Shown in pieces: positions 26,340 to 35,418 of a stretch of 64,000 bases of DNA. The stretch comes from Oceanipulchritudo coccoides (lineage in GTDB: Bacteria > Verrucomicrobiota > Verrucomicrobiia > Opitutales > Oceanipulchritudinaceae): the NCBI RefSeq assembly GCF_010500615.1, contig NZ_JAAGNX010000001.1:1193531-1257530 (forward strand), in the 5' to 3' direction. A program made the translations under genes and the position numbers. The notes below the pieces were generated by a model. The model was not told the origin of the DNA. It searched no databases and saw only the letters and a program-made list of their open reading frames with translations. The first letter of the stretch is position 1. Each line of letters starts with the position of its first letter.

Positions 26340-27959
26340 CTATTTGGCGACCCGCCAAAGCCAATGTTGGTATAATGAGCCGAGTTGCTTTACGACTCCG
26401 GGATGTTCTTCAGCCAAATCCCTGGATTCAGTTCGATCGTATTCCAGGTCGTACAACTCCCATTTCTCAGGCAATCCGGGGTCATTATTCCAACAAACCA
26501 GCTTCCATCGACCATTGATAACAGCTTTTCCTGCATCCCATTGCCAGAATATCGGAGTTGCGCGGTCGACAGCAGATTCCTTGAAGACGGGCACGATGCT
26601 GGTACCTTCATAAGGTAAAACCTTCTCCCCGTTAAATTCAGCCGGATAAATGGCTCCACTAATCTCAAGCAGTGTAGGCATGATATCGATGAAGTGACCT
26701 GCGAAGTCATCAAACCGACCAGGATTGCTGATCCCCGCGGGCCAATGGGCAATCAAGGGGGTGTTAATACCTCCTTCGTGACTGTAATTTTTGAAAAAGC
26801 GAAAAGGGGTGTTGCTGACGTTGGCCCAGTTGTGCTCCTGTGACGTCCAGCGTGACATGCTTCCCATTTCGCCGTTACCTGGAATATTGTCTCCGGCATG
26901 GACCACCTCGGCTGAGGCTCCGTTATCGGAGGCGAAAAGAATCAATGTGTTTTCCAACTCATTCAGGCTATCCAACTTGGCCAGAATCCTACCGATATTC
27001 TGATCCATACGATCAACCATCGCGGCATATACTTGCATGCGCAGGGCCTCTGTCTTCCTTTCATCTAAGGAAAGATTTTGCCATTGACTGTATGTGGGTT
27101 CAGTCAAGGGGTATCGCCCGTCGATAAGGCCCAAGTCCAGTTGTTTTTTGTAGCGTGCGTTTCGTATTACCTCAAACCCTTCATCATATACACCGTCGTA
27201 GGTTTTTATGTCCTCCGGCCATGCCATCAACGGATCGTGGGGGGCTGTGTAAGCCACGTAGAGAAAGAAGGGTTTCCGTTCGTCCCGATACGTGTCCAGA
27301 TAGTCAAGGGCTGTGTCGGTGAATGCGTCGGTTGTATAGAAGTCCTTATTCGGTGGTGTATACGGTACCAGTTCCTTATCATCAATGCACCAGACCCGGT
27401 CATCTCTTTTCCTCGCGGGCACTGCTTCTCCATCGCGCTGGAGACCGGGATTAAAATGGTTACAGGCGCCGTCGCGAAGGCCAAAGTATCGGTCAAATCC
27501 ACGATCAACAGGGTTTTCGGTTCCATGATGTTTGCCAACCCATAGGGTGCGGTAGCCTCTGGCTTTCAAAACCTCACCCAAAGTAACTGCATTCCTGATT
27601 TTTTTCGGAAGCATCATGTCGGTTTGCTGCGGGTACAAACCGGTCAGGAGGGAAGCCCGCGTTGTCATGCACTTGGCTGTGTTTCGGAATTGGCGGAAAC
27701 GGATTCCATTGTCCGCAAGGCGGTCCAGATTCGGTGTCTGAATCTCCCCGCCATAGCAGCCAAGATCGGACCATCCCATGTCATCGGCTAAAATGATCAG
27801 TATGTTGGGAGCGTTACTCCCACAGTCACCGGCTTTTTCTTCAAGGCCAATCGGTTGTGGAAGATAAGGCGTGGATTGCTCGACGGCATACAAGAAGGCG
27901 GGAAGTGAGAAAACTTGAACGAAACAAGCTGCTGTGAATGAGGTAAGGATTTGTTTCAT
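26340..27959 (-). CDS. sulfatase with atypical C-x-T-x-R site
   Basis: A 539-residue S1 sulfatase with signal peptide (MKQILTSFTAACFVQVFSLP). Metal-binding NILIILADDMGWSDLGCYGG, HDPLMAWPEDIK and LFASDNGASAE are clear, as is WVGKHHGTENPVDRGFD. The residue to be converted to formylglycine is C97 in AKCMTTRASLLTGLYP. The +2 residue is Thr rather than the usual Pro or Ala. Its start overlaps the stop of the upstream toroid/SGNH gene by 4 bases, so the two are coupled. Probably periplasmic and acting on the same sulfated glycan as the sulfatase at 23.7 kb, at a different position. Confidence 0.88.
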   Translation of the reverse strand: MKQILTSFTAACFVQVFSLPAFLYAVEQSTPYLPQPIGLEEKAGDCGSNAPNILIILADDMGWSDLGCYGGEIQTPNLDRLADNGIRFRQFRNTAKCMTTRASLLTGLYPQQTDMMLPKKIRNAVTLGEVLKARGYRTLWVGKHHGTENPVDRGFDRYFGLRDGACNHFNPGLQRDGEAVPARKRDDRVWCIDDKELVPYTPPNKDFYTTDAFTDTALDYLDTYRDERKPFFLYVAYTAPHDPLMAWPEDIKTYDGVYDEGFEVIRNARYKKQLDLGLIDGRYPLTEPTYSQWQNLSLDERKTEALRMQVYAAMVDRMDQNIGRILAKLDSLNELENTLILFASDNGASAEVVHAGDNIPGNGEMGSMSRWTSQEHNWANVSNTPFRFFKNYSHEGGINTPLIAHWPAGISNPGRFDDFAGHFIDIMPTLLEISGAIYPAEFNGEKVLPYEGTSIVPVFKESAVDRATPIFWQWDAGKAVINGRWKLVCWNNDPGLPEKWELYDLEYDRTESRDLAEEHPGVVKQLGSLYQHWLWRVAK

Positions 27960-30900
27960 TTCTTCGTGGAATATCTGTGATTTAATAGTTGCTCAAGGCT
28001 CAATGCACCCTCTACCAATTGGATTTCCAATTCATGCTCACCGTGCGGCAGACATTGTATCAGGGTTGTCTGGCCACTAGGGTTGTCCGGACGCGGGCTC
28101 AGATCCCAGACATCGACCAGCATTGGATAAACCTCCCAAGTGATTTCAAATGGGGTCGGTATGGGCTCATTTTTTATTCGAATGACATGTTCCATGGTAA
28201 ACCATTCAGGCCGCAATTCGATGACCCCATTGTCGGAAAGGAAGTTACCTGTGTGGTCACCACTGCCTTGGTGTCCACTTACGGAACCTTTAACAGCGTA
28301 GCTGAATTCATTACCGTCGTCGCTGCAGGATTCCACGGTGACTGTCCATTTCTCCTTAATAGGTTGTCCGTGTAACATCACCCGCATAATCGCAGGGCGG
28401 TAGTCAAACGGAGTTGGTGAGGGTAGGGTGGCAGCCCAATTGCTAAGGAGTTCCGAGGGCCGTTTCCCGTCCACGCGGATCTCGGCCTGTCCGCTTCCGG
28501 TGTGGCTGATGACATCCACCCGGGATCCTTTAAAAGGAATGGTCAAGGTAGCGTTTTCGCCGCGGGTGCTCAATCCATCGATACCGGAATTCCACTCCGA
28601 GTGGTTGTATTGAAAGGTACTTGGGATAGCGTCTCGCAGGTCAATGCGCGTGACCTTGTCTTCCCATTCAACAGGAGTTCCCGGTTGGACCTGGAAGTGA
28701 CGGGCCTGCAGTGCGCCCCAAAGCTCGCCCCCGTGGGTATTGAGGTGGATTTTGTCCACGAGAAAGTCATGAACCTTCAGGTCATGCATTTTGATGTATT
28801 CGCGCCACTCTTCTCGAACTTCAACGAGCTCGGCTCCGTATTTTTCGGCTAATTCCCGGCGCAGCTGGGAGGCCTTATCCTTCTTCGCATCGATTTCCGG
28901 ACCGTAGTTGTCGAGGTGGTGGGTTACGCAGATCAACTCGGCAGACGTTTTTGTACGAATTTGCCTCAGGATCTCCTCGTAGGTGCCGTCTTCCTCACCG
29001 CTGTAAACATGAAAAACCACCAAATCCGGCTGCTCCGGGATAAGAGTGTGGTGCATTGTGAGCAAACTTCGAGGGGCCTCGTATCCCCCAATCGCCGGGT
29101 TGAGAACTTCCAGTTGGGCATGGGGAAATTGTTCGCGCAGCTGAGCTTCGATGATTTCCCGGGAGTAGTCCTGCCGAGTGATCGACTGTCCGTAGAAAAG
29201 GATTTTCACCTTATTGGGCCGCTCTTTGGTACTGGTCGAGAGCAAATGCATCGTCCGTTTGATGTGCTCGCCGAGGGGCTTAGTATTTTCTGGCTTTGGA
29301 AGTTCCTTCAGAAGCTTGAAGTCGTAAGCAGCTTCAGCGGGCAAGGAGCGTTTCAGTGGATTCGGACTTAAAGGATCAATCTCGACATGCCAGTCGATGC
29401 CCGGCCACTTCCACTTGAGCACGTAGGGCTGCTGTTCCGGATTGCGTTGCATTGGGACAGTTTCCAGTGGAATAAGTTCCGGGGCACTGGTGATTTTACC
29501 ATCAATCGAAATTCCCCAAATCCCAATCAACATGTGTTTGCCAAGTTCATTCGCCGGGGGGGCCTGCAGGTCCTTATTTGGCCACGTGACTCGCCAGTCA
29601 ATTCCCCCAAATTCGTTTTCCTGCAATGCAGGTCCATGAAGATCCATCAAGTCGATATGGTTGATGCTGACCTGACGACCTTCGTAATCCAGAAGTAATT
29701 GTGACCAATTTCCTTTTTGAGAAAGTGCTTCAATCTCTCCGTGATTGTTGATGATACGATATTGATCGGCCGCCATTTCCCAGTTCATATCTGTTGCCGG
29801 GAGAATGCGGAGAACCAGGATATTGCCTTGGTGCTGCAAGGTGTAGGTTTGGCCGACAATAGGAGGGGAGATCGCTTCAGACAAAGCATTATTCAAATAA
29901 GCACTACCCCATTCAATGGCAGGATGCGCTCTTTGCGATCCGTCCTCTTCGACCAGCCATTGTAGAAATCCCCAGTCGCCTTCAGGTTTCCATAGGGCAA
30001 CCGGGAAACTTTGCCAGGCAAGCCCCCATCCATTGTGCTCGGCCGTTGGCATGAGCGGGAAAGCGGATAGGCTGCCTACCCGTATATCATCCTGCAGCCA
30101 GGCTTGGGCGAAATTGTTGTTGAAGCATTTGATTTGAATATGGGTCCCTTGCGGCTTCCTTGGAGCAACCCGATTGTGCCAATCCAGATTATTCAGGATG
30201 TGTCCAAGATTCAGGGAATCCTTCTGCGCCATGAATTCCTCGGTCCTCCAATCACGCACTATGTCCCGGTAGTTCTGGTGTTTCGGGGAATTTGTAAAGG
30301 CATAGGAGCGCACCGCGGGAACTCTTGGGAGTCCGCCGTAAATATCTTCGATTGTCAGAAGGTCATTAATTAATCCGGTATAGGCACCCCGGACGGGTTC
30401 CGGTAAATTTTCGGAGAGGCAAAGAAGAAGAGAAAGTTCATTAAGGCAAACGCCAGTGTAACCGTCACTCATATGCTCTCCCCAGCCCCAGCCGTGTTCT
30501 GTCCAGTAATTCGCTGATTTGAGCATCTCATTGGCCACGGAGGACATTTGCTCTTCATTTCCGCTACGATCAAGAAGCAACCAGGCACACACTAGATCCC
30601 CGAGAAATTTATTGGGGTAGTAGACTCGTGGGTGGTCGTAAACCGCTCCGACAAACCAAGTCTGTAAATCCCCCAATATTGTATCGAGAATCTCCAGTCC
30701 ATCAGGTTCCAATTGTTCACTGTATTGACTTTTGATAACGATTAATGGAAGGCCGATAAAAAAGGCCGCATTGGTATCATCGACCTTCGTTTCTTCAGCG
30801 TACCAGCGCATGCATCCATAGGTTTGGCTATCCGGATCCAAATCCTGCATATTGCGAAGAGCTTTGAGCACCCAGGTCGACTCAATCTCATCAAGCCGGT

Positions 30901-31117
30901 TCATGGCTGCTGCATTCAAAAGGCGGTTGGCGGCAGCGCGTCCGATATGAACCCTCTCCAATCCCTGCACGGCAAAGGTATGTCCCGGCCCAGGAGAATA
31001 CCAGAGGCCGACCTCAGGGTCCCAATTCGTATTTAAGTTGTTTGGCTCACTGCAGATTGTTTCAAATGGGAGTAAGGTCATTATTAGAACAATAATTTTG
31101 GTTAGGTAAGATCCCAT
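27956..31117 (-). CDS. toroid-like domain fused to SGNH/GDSL esterase
   Basis: A 1053-residue protein from the ATG at 31117, which gives a signal peptide (YLTKIIVLIMTLLPFETICS); a longer frame extends to 31210. The N-terminal 400 residues are helix-rich (RRAANRLLNAAAMNRLD-like helices, ANYWTEHGWGWGEHMSDGY), consistent with an (alpha/alpha) toroid, followed by beta segments. Around the middle comes an SGNH hydrolase: KILFYGQSITRQDYS (block I Ser), NPAIGGYEAPRS (block II Gly), PDLVVFHVYSGEED, and DKIHLNTHGG (the Asp-x-x-His). SGNH domains of this kind remove acetyl groups. A C-terminal beta domain follows. The combination suggests one enzyme that both cleaves and deacetylates a glycan. Family unassigned. 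Confidence 0.65.
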   Translation of the reverse strand: MGSYLTKIIVLIMTLLPFETICSEPNNLNTNWDPEVGLWYSPGPGHTFAVQGLERVHIGRAAANRLLNAAAMNRLDEIESTWVLKALRNMQDLDPDSQTYGCMRWYAEETKVDDTNAAFFIGLPLIVIKSQYSEQLEPDGLEILDTILGDLQTWFVGAVYDHPRVYYPNKFLGDLVCAWLLLDRSGNEEQMSSVANEMLKSANYWTEHGWGWGEHMSDGYTGVCLNELSLLLCLSENLPEPVRGAYTGLINDLLTIEDIYGGLPRVPAVRSYAFTNSPKHQNYRDIVRDWRTEEFMAQKDSLNLGHILNNLDWHNRVAPRKPQGTHIQIKCFNNNFAQAWLQDDIRVGSLSAFPLMPTAEHNGWGLAWQSFPVALWKPEGDWGFLQWLVEEDGSQRAHPAIEWGSAYLNNALSEAISPPIVGQTYTLQHQGNILVLRILPATDMNWEMAADQYRIINNHGEIEALSQKGNWSQLLLDYEGRQVSINHIDLMDLHGPALQENEFGGIDWRVTWPNKDLQAPPANELGKHMLIGIWGISIDGKITSAPELIPLETVPMQRNPEQQPYVLKWKWPGIDWHVEIDPLSPNPLKRSLPAEAAYDFKLLKELPKPENTKPLGEHIKRTMHLLSTSTKERPNKVKILFYGQSITRQDYSREIIEAQLREQFPHAQLEVLNPAIGGYEAPRSLLTMHHTLIPEQPDLVVFHVYSGEEDGTYEEILRQIRTKTSAELICVTHHLDNYGPEIDAKKDKASQLRRELAEKYGAELVEVREEWREYIKMHDLKVHDFLVDKIHLNTHGGELWGALQARHFQVQPGTPVEWEDKVTRIDLRDAIPSTFQYNHSEWNSGIDGLSTRGENATLTIPFKGSRVDVISHTGSGQAEIRVDGKRPSELLSNWAATLPSPTPFDYRPAIMRVMLHGQPIKEKWTVTVESCSDDGNEFSYAVKGSVSGHQGSGDHTGNFLSDNGVIELRPEWFTMEHVIRIKNEPIPTPFEITWEVYPMLVDVWDLSPRPDNPSGQTTLIQCLPHGEHELEIQLVEGALSLEQLLNHRYSTKK

Positions 31118-31216
31118 GAATTGATAATTGAAATTTTGAAAAACGAATTTGGTTTTAACTATAGTTTGACGATGGATTCTCCATTGCGGGTTATCTGAAT
31201 ATGGGTGCACCCGGTT

Positions 31217-31500
31217 TAGTCTTCATGGAAGGTGATAATATCCTTTTGATCAGGCCATTCTACTGTGACGATTGTGCGCTCATCATTCCAAGTGACTTGA
31301 GGCATGGCATCCGGGTCAACGCCGGCCAGAGGTATTGGCCGTGGAGAATCTCCTCAGCTACCAGTTCGCCAGGAAGGATCTCGAATGTCGTTTCCTCGAA
31401 GCCTTGGCTTATTTGGACCATAGGGAGTATCGTGGAGAAAGTTACTTTGAAACTCGGCATGCAGGGGCAAAAAGACACTCATCCTACAATGCATGGAAGG
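31217..31500 (-). pseudogene. frameshifted C-terminal remnant of a heparinase-type lyase
   Basis: The roughly 410-base gap between the TonB receptor and the toroid/SGNH gene holds a broken coding fragment on the minus strand. One frame reads PSFKVTFSTILPMVQISQGF. A second frame then reads DAMPQVTWNDERTIVTVEW and finally PDQKDIITFHED with a stop near 31217. Together they resemble the C-terminal beta domain of heparinase II/III-like polysaccharide lyases (T-x-L-x-P-M, then V-x-V-x-x-x-D-x-K-D-x-I-x-F). At least one frameshift separates the parts, and the catalytic toroid is missing. It points to loss of a lyase from this operon. Confidence 0.4.
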
Positions 31501-31527
31501 CATGACTGAAGGAGAGAAAACTTTGGT

Positions 31528-34182
31528 TCAATATGAGTAATGCAGAGAAAGTATCCAGATTCTTGGAGGGGAAAAGCCCAAACCCCCGCTGGAGTAGAGC
31601 TTGTCGGTGACATTCTTTACGTTCAAGGCCAAGTTGAAGTTCCCCTTCAGTGCCTCGAATTTATAAGCTAAGCGGGCGTCGTAGATAGTGTAAGAGCCGT
31701 TGGTGATGTCATACTGCCAATTGTAGACAAAGGGTTTGCTTGCGCTCGCATAGCGGACTCCTCCGCCAATGGAAAAACCCTCCAGTCTTCCTTCTTGAAT
31801 CTCATAGTTTGTCCATAGGGACAGCCGCTGCTTGCTGACATTGGGTAGTCCCTGTCCGATCACGGCCTCTGCCTGGAAATCAGCAAGTGATGGGTCTGAG
31901 ACAACATTTGCATCGAAGTAGTAGGTGTAACTCAGGAGTATCTGCCAGCCGGGGAGAGGTGTAGAGAGAATTTCCGTCTCAAAGCCCTCGGCTCTCTCAA
32001 GACCCCCATTAACATAATACCTCACTCGGAATGAATCGTCCGTCCAACCCTCGTCAAGCATGCGTTGCAGGGATCGTTGATAGTCCAGTCTGGATATTCC
32101 CTCACGCTCAATCTCAAAGTAGCTGAACTGGCCGGTCAACTTGCCATCAAAAGCCTCCACCTTTAACCCCAGGTCAATTCCAGTCCCTGTCTCATCTTCC
32201 AGCCATTGCCGCTCATTGAGGTCCTGCTGGTTGAAATCTCCGAGGTCACTTGCTTCCACGGAAAACCGCGTATTCGGTTGATAGTTCTGGTTCCAACTGG
32301 CATAGATATTCACTGAATTGGTCACTTCATAAACAAACCCAATTGCTTGTGACGTACCGCTCGTGGTGCCCAAATCGCGCCAATCGATGGAGAGGACTCC
32401 TCTTGATTTCTCCTTGGAATTTTCATGCCGGATCCCTGCCATGGTGTGGAGGCGTCCGTTGAGGAATTCCCCCTGATGCATGACATAGCTTCCCAGTCGC
32501 TCTGAGCGATTATACGCCCGACTTGCGTCTGAAGGTTCGAATATCCCGATGACATCGGGTTCACGTGAAGTGAGGGGATAAATCTCATCCAAAGGAGGAT
32601 AGTATGCTGCCCGGGGATCCCATTCCCGGTAAATTTGTGTCAGCTCCTGGGTCCAAGTCCGGTCGTTTCTCCAGCGTACAGTCTCGCTCCAGCGAAGCTC
32701 ACCTCCTGTAACAATTTTCTGTGGCGTGCCAAATAAATCGAAGCGGAATACCATGTCGAAAATGTGATTGGTAAACTTACTCTCAAGTTGTCCCGTGTTC
32801 ACGCTTGTCCCGGCCAAGGTCATATCCCCATAGGGCATGTTTACTCCGGTCATTCTGAACTTTCTACTGTTTTCTCCATAATTCCCGCTGGCTTTAAGCG
32901 ATAACCAGGAATACGGGCGTACGCTGATCTCATAATAAGCCACCTCGCCGACATCACTGGTGAATCCGTTTGGGCCCGATAGATTCGCATCGGGTCCATA
33001 GACGTCGGCAGCGGCATCCTCGAAAGACTGACGATTATTCTCATATTCCTTCACGCCATCGAAGAAGTATTGAGTGATCACAGATGGATATCCTTCTTCA
33101 GGGAATGCAGACTGCCGGGCATTGACCCAATTGTCACGGTTTCGGAGGATCGTTTGTTGCCAGCGCCGCAAAGTATCTTCCCGTCCGAAACCCCGATTCC
33201 ATGGATTACGTCCATAGGTCGAGTCTTGTGGGAGAAACAGGATTTCATCCGGGGGATTGAAAAAATCGTTGTGGTAAAGGGGATTGGTAACAATGGGGGA
33301 GCCGCCGGAATTGCCCGTTCGGTCGATCTTCTCACCTTCCAGCACAATGGTCAGCCATGGCGTCGGATCCCATTTGAGCACGAGACCCAGATACTCCTCA
33401 GTGAAATTGACAAACTGCCTCCAATCATCGGATTCCTGCCAGGATCCCAGAAGGCGGATTCCCAGACTGTCAAGGAGGGGAGCGTTGGCGTCGAGTTCAA
33501 CGGCCCTTAGATTGTCTTCACCGACTCGGGTTTTGACCTTGTACTGGTAAATGTCGACGGGCCGTTTCGTCACGTAATTGATGGCGCCTCCGGGCTGGCT
33601 TTGACCGAAGAATATAGCCACAGGACCTTTTACCACTTCCACGCGGTCGACACCCTTCAAGGTGTGATTCCCTCCCCGTGGCAGCCCATTGCGGAGAATA
33701 TTGGATATGGGGAAGGCACGGAGGCGAATGCCGTTGGGCGGCGTGACACCGACCCTTCCTTGTCCGGAGATGTTGCTTGGACCTGTAGTATCGCCCCGCT
33801 GTCCAGCGTTCAACACAGAATTGAAATTGGATCCATTGACCGCATCCTGGCTAAAAGAAGAGCTATAGCTGGTGATTTCCTCAAAGTTCAGCATCGCCGC
33901 ATCATCAAGGAACTCCGCCGTCATTACCTGAACATTCAACGGGGTATCCTTGATTGCGGTGCCGATCTTCGTGGCGGTCATGGCTGTCGTTGCAATGTAG
34001 CCTTGGACATCGTCGGTTTGCACGGTGAACGGATCCAGCTCGAAGACATCGCTGCCCGCTTCCTCCTGTGCGTAGGCTGTGCCCTTTTCTATAAGTAAGC
34101 TTAGCGAGACCAACAGTAAGAAGGTCCTGAAATTTTTGGTTCTGGGATAAAATCGGGGGGAGGGCTTTTTACTCATTTCCAT
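31528..34182 (-). CDS. TonB-dependent outer-membrane receptor
   Basis: An 884-residue outer-membrane barrel with signal peptide (FLLLVSLSLLIEKGTAYAQ). The N-terminal box DVFELDPFTVQTDD is typical of Opitutae receptors. The plug domain has TATKIGTAIKDTPLNVQVMT, RAFPISNILRNGLPRGG, VDRVEVVKGPVAIFFGQSQ and PGGAINYVTKRP. The barrel ends in an aromatic residue (IWILSLHYSY). The plug resembles FhuE/siderophore-type receptors, but the neighbours suggest uptake of glycan oligosaccharides. It is the first intact gene of the minus-strand operon ending with the sulfatase at 26.3 kb, and carries the TTTGCGCAAA palindrome 80 bases upstream. Confidence 0.92.
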   Translation of the reverse strand: MEMSKKPSPRFYPRTKNFRTFLLLVSLSLLIEKGTAYAQEEAGSDVFELDPFTVQTDDVQGYIATTAMTATKIGTAIKDTPLNVQVMTAEFLDDAAMLNFEEITSYSSSFSQDAVNGSNFNSVLNAGQRGDTTGPSNISGQGRVGVTPPNGIRLRAFPISNILRNGLPRGGNHTLKGVDRVEVVKGPVAIFFGQSQPGGAINYVTKRPVDIYQYKVKTRVGEDNLRAVELDANAPLLDSLGIRLLGSWQESDDWRQFVNFTEEYLGLVLKWDPTPWLTIVLEGEKIDRTGNSGGSPIVTNPLYHNDFFNPPDEILFLPQDSTYGRNPWNRGFGREDTLRRWQQTILRNRDNWVNARQSAFPEEGYPSVITQYFFDGVKEYENNRQSFEDAAADVYGPDANLSGPNGFTSDVGEVAYYEISVRPYSWLSLKASGNYGENSRKFRMTGVNMPYGDMTLAGTSVNTGQLESKFTNHIFDMVFRFDLFGTPQKIVTGGELRWSETVRWRNDRTWTQELTQIYREWDPRAAYYPPLDEIYPLTSREPDVIGIFEPSDASRAYNRSERLGSYVMHQGEFLNGRLHTMAGIRHENSKEKSRGVLSIDWRDLGTTSGTSQAIGFVYEVTNSVNIYASWNQNYQPNTRFSVEASDLGDFNQQDLNERQWLEDETGTGIDLGLKVEAFDGKLTGQFSYFEIEREGISRLDYQRSLQRMLDEGWTDDSFRVRYYVNGGLERAEGFETEILSTPLPGWQILLSYTYYFDANVVSDPSLADFQAEAVIGQGLPNVSKQRLSLWTNYEIQEGRLEGFSIGGGVRYASASKPFVYNWQYDITNGSYTIYDARLAYKFEALKGNFNLALNVKNVTDKLYSSGGLGFSPPRIWILSLHYSY

Positions 34183-34261
34183 ATGGTTAAATAGATGATT
34201 TATTGGATTTTCGCCCTCACTCGATGGGACGCAAATGCAATAAAGCGTAAAGGGATTCGAA

Positions 34262-34271
34262 TTTGCGCAAA
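34262..34271. promoter_or_regulatory. candidate operator TTTGCGCAAA upstream of the TonB receptor
   Basis: Second perfect copy of the 10-bp palindrome found at 17546-17555. It lies 80 bases before the receptor start and just downstream of the terminator of the preceding gene. Confidence 0.45.
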
Positions 34272-34276
34272 CGAAA

Positions 34277-34311
34277 CAAAAAAAAACGCTCTTCCTCGAA
34301 AGGAAGAGCGT
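34277..34311 (-). terminator. intrinsic terminator of the secreted-protein gene (minus strand)
   Basis: Read on the minus strand, ACGCTCTTCCT-TTCG-AGGAAGAGCGT is a perfect 11-bp stem with a UUCG-type tetraloop, followed by a run of nine or more T. It closes the gene at 34.3-35.4 kb and insulates it from the TonB receptor gene. Confidence 0.9.
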
Positions 34312-34335
34312 CGGTAATAAATTCTATTCTGTTAA

Positions 34336-35418
34336 TTACTTGAAGGCATAAATCCATCCACCGGCTGCGGTGTTTCCCTCTGCGGGGATATAGATGTAGC
34401 TTTCGAGAGAATAGCTATAGATCCATGGATCGTCGGTCACATTCAGCCACCCCATCCATGGGCCGGTGTCGACAAGCCCATTTGGATCGACGCCGTAGCC
34501 AGCCCAAGTCATGCTAGGTTGCGGAACTACCGAATCCCAGCTATTGGCGATCATGATATTGTCATAACGCATCGTTCCGCCATAGGTTGTGATGTCCAGA
34601 GAAACGATGGGATTGACAAAGGTATCGTACCCGGGTTGCGCATGATTGGAAACCAGGTCAGGTGTGCCCATATCTGCAAAGTTCGGATTCACCCAGGCAG
34701 CCTGCCCCTGCAGGACGCCGGCAGCATCGAAGTCGTACCGGGTCACGACAAGGTAGGTGGTCATTGGCTGCGGCTCACCGAGCTTGCCTTCCAGACGCAC
34801 AATGCTTCTCTGCCCGGTGGCAAGATCCTTGTCATCATGCAGTTCAAACATGAAGCCTAAAACCTGATTCTCGGCTGTTTCGTATTCACGGAACTTCAGC
34901 ACAGAACGCATCTGCCACGAACCGTTGAAGCGGACCAGCGGCCAGACACTCCGAGGGTCTTCCGGCCCTGTGGAATTCTGGGAGATCCACTCAAACTGAT
35001 CGAAGGATATCAGATAACGCAGGTAGATCGATGTTGCCTGCCCGATATCGGTTGGCAATGGATTCGGGAAATCATAGTAGGCGCGACCGGTAATGTTGCT
35101 CACAGAGCGCATGTCGAGGTGCTTGTTGCCGCCGTCAATGACACCGCCATCCTCAGCCACCCAAGTGAGCCCTGATCCTTCTTCAATCTCCCAATCAGAA
35201 GGATCCTGCCCAGCTGTGTTGCCTTCCAGCATCCCTCTCCAGTCTGGATGGGTTGCTGCGGAAAGGGTACCTGTTGCCATGTTCTCGAAGTTTTCCTCAA
35301 GGATGACTTCAGCATTAATCATGCTGGAAAAGCCCAGAAGTGACAAGGCCATGGTGGGGAGTCCAAGCCAGGATAAAGCCCATGGCTTAATTTGTAGTTT
35401 TGCGGTATTTATTTTCAT
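34336..35418 (-). CDS. secreted protein with Trp/Gly-rich C-terminal surface domain
   Basis: A 360-residue protein from the ATG at 35418, preferred over 35460 because it gives a standard signal peptide (LSWLGLPTMALSLLGFSSMINA). The body (residues about 40-290) is beta-rich, with EVILEENFENMATGTLSA, YYDFPNPL, SIYLRYLISFDQFEW and GGTMRYDNIMIA; it looks like a concanavalin-type jelly roll but no catalytic motif was found. The last 65 residues (TWAGYGVDPNGLVDTGPWMG, WIYSYSLESYIYIPAEG, GGWIYAFK) match the end of the 1464-residue protein. Possibly a surface glycan-binding protein. It has its own terminator and lies directly upstream of the receptor gene. Confidence 0.7.
   Translation of the reverse strand: MKINTAKLQIKPWALSWLGLPTMALSLLGFSSMINAEVILEENFENMATGTLSAATHPDWRGMLEGNTAGQDPSDWEIEEGSGLTWVAEDGGVIDGGNKHLDMRSVSNITGRAYYDFPNPLPTDIGQATSIYLRYLISFDQFEWISQNSTGPEDPRSVWPLVRFNGSWQMRSVLKFREYETAENQVLGFMFELHDDKDLATGQRSIVRLEGKLGEPQPMTTYLVVTRYDFDAAGVLQGQAAWVNPNFADMGTPDLVSNHAQPGYDTFVNPIVSLDITTYGGTMRYDNIMIANSWDSVVPQPSMTWAGYGVDPNGLVDTGPWMGWLNVTDDPWIYSYSLESYIYIPAEGNTAAGGWIYAFK

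Noticed and set aside
15800-35400. Bacteroidetes-type SusC/SusD pair
   Set aside because: The TonB receptor has a siderophore-like plug and no SusD-like lipoprotein lies next to it.
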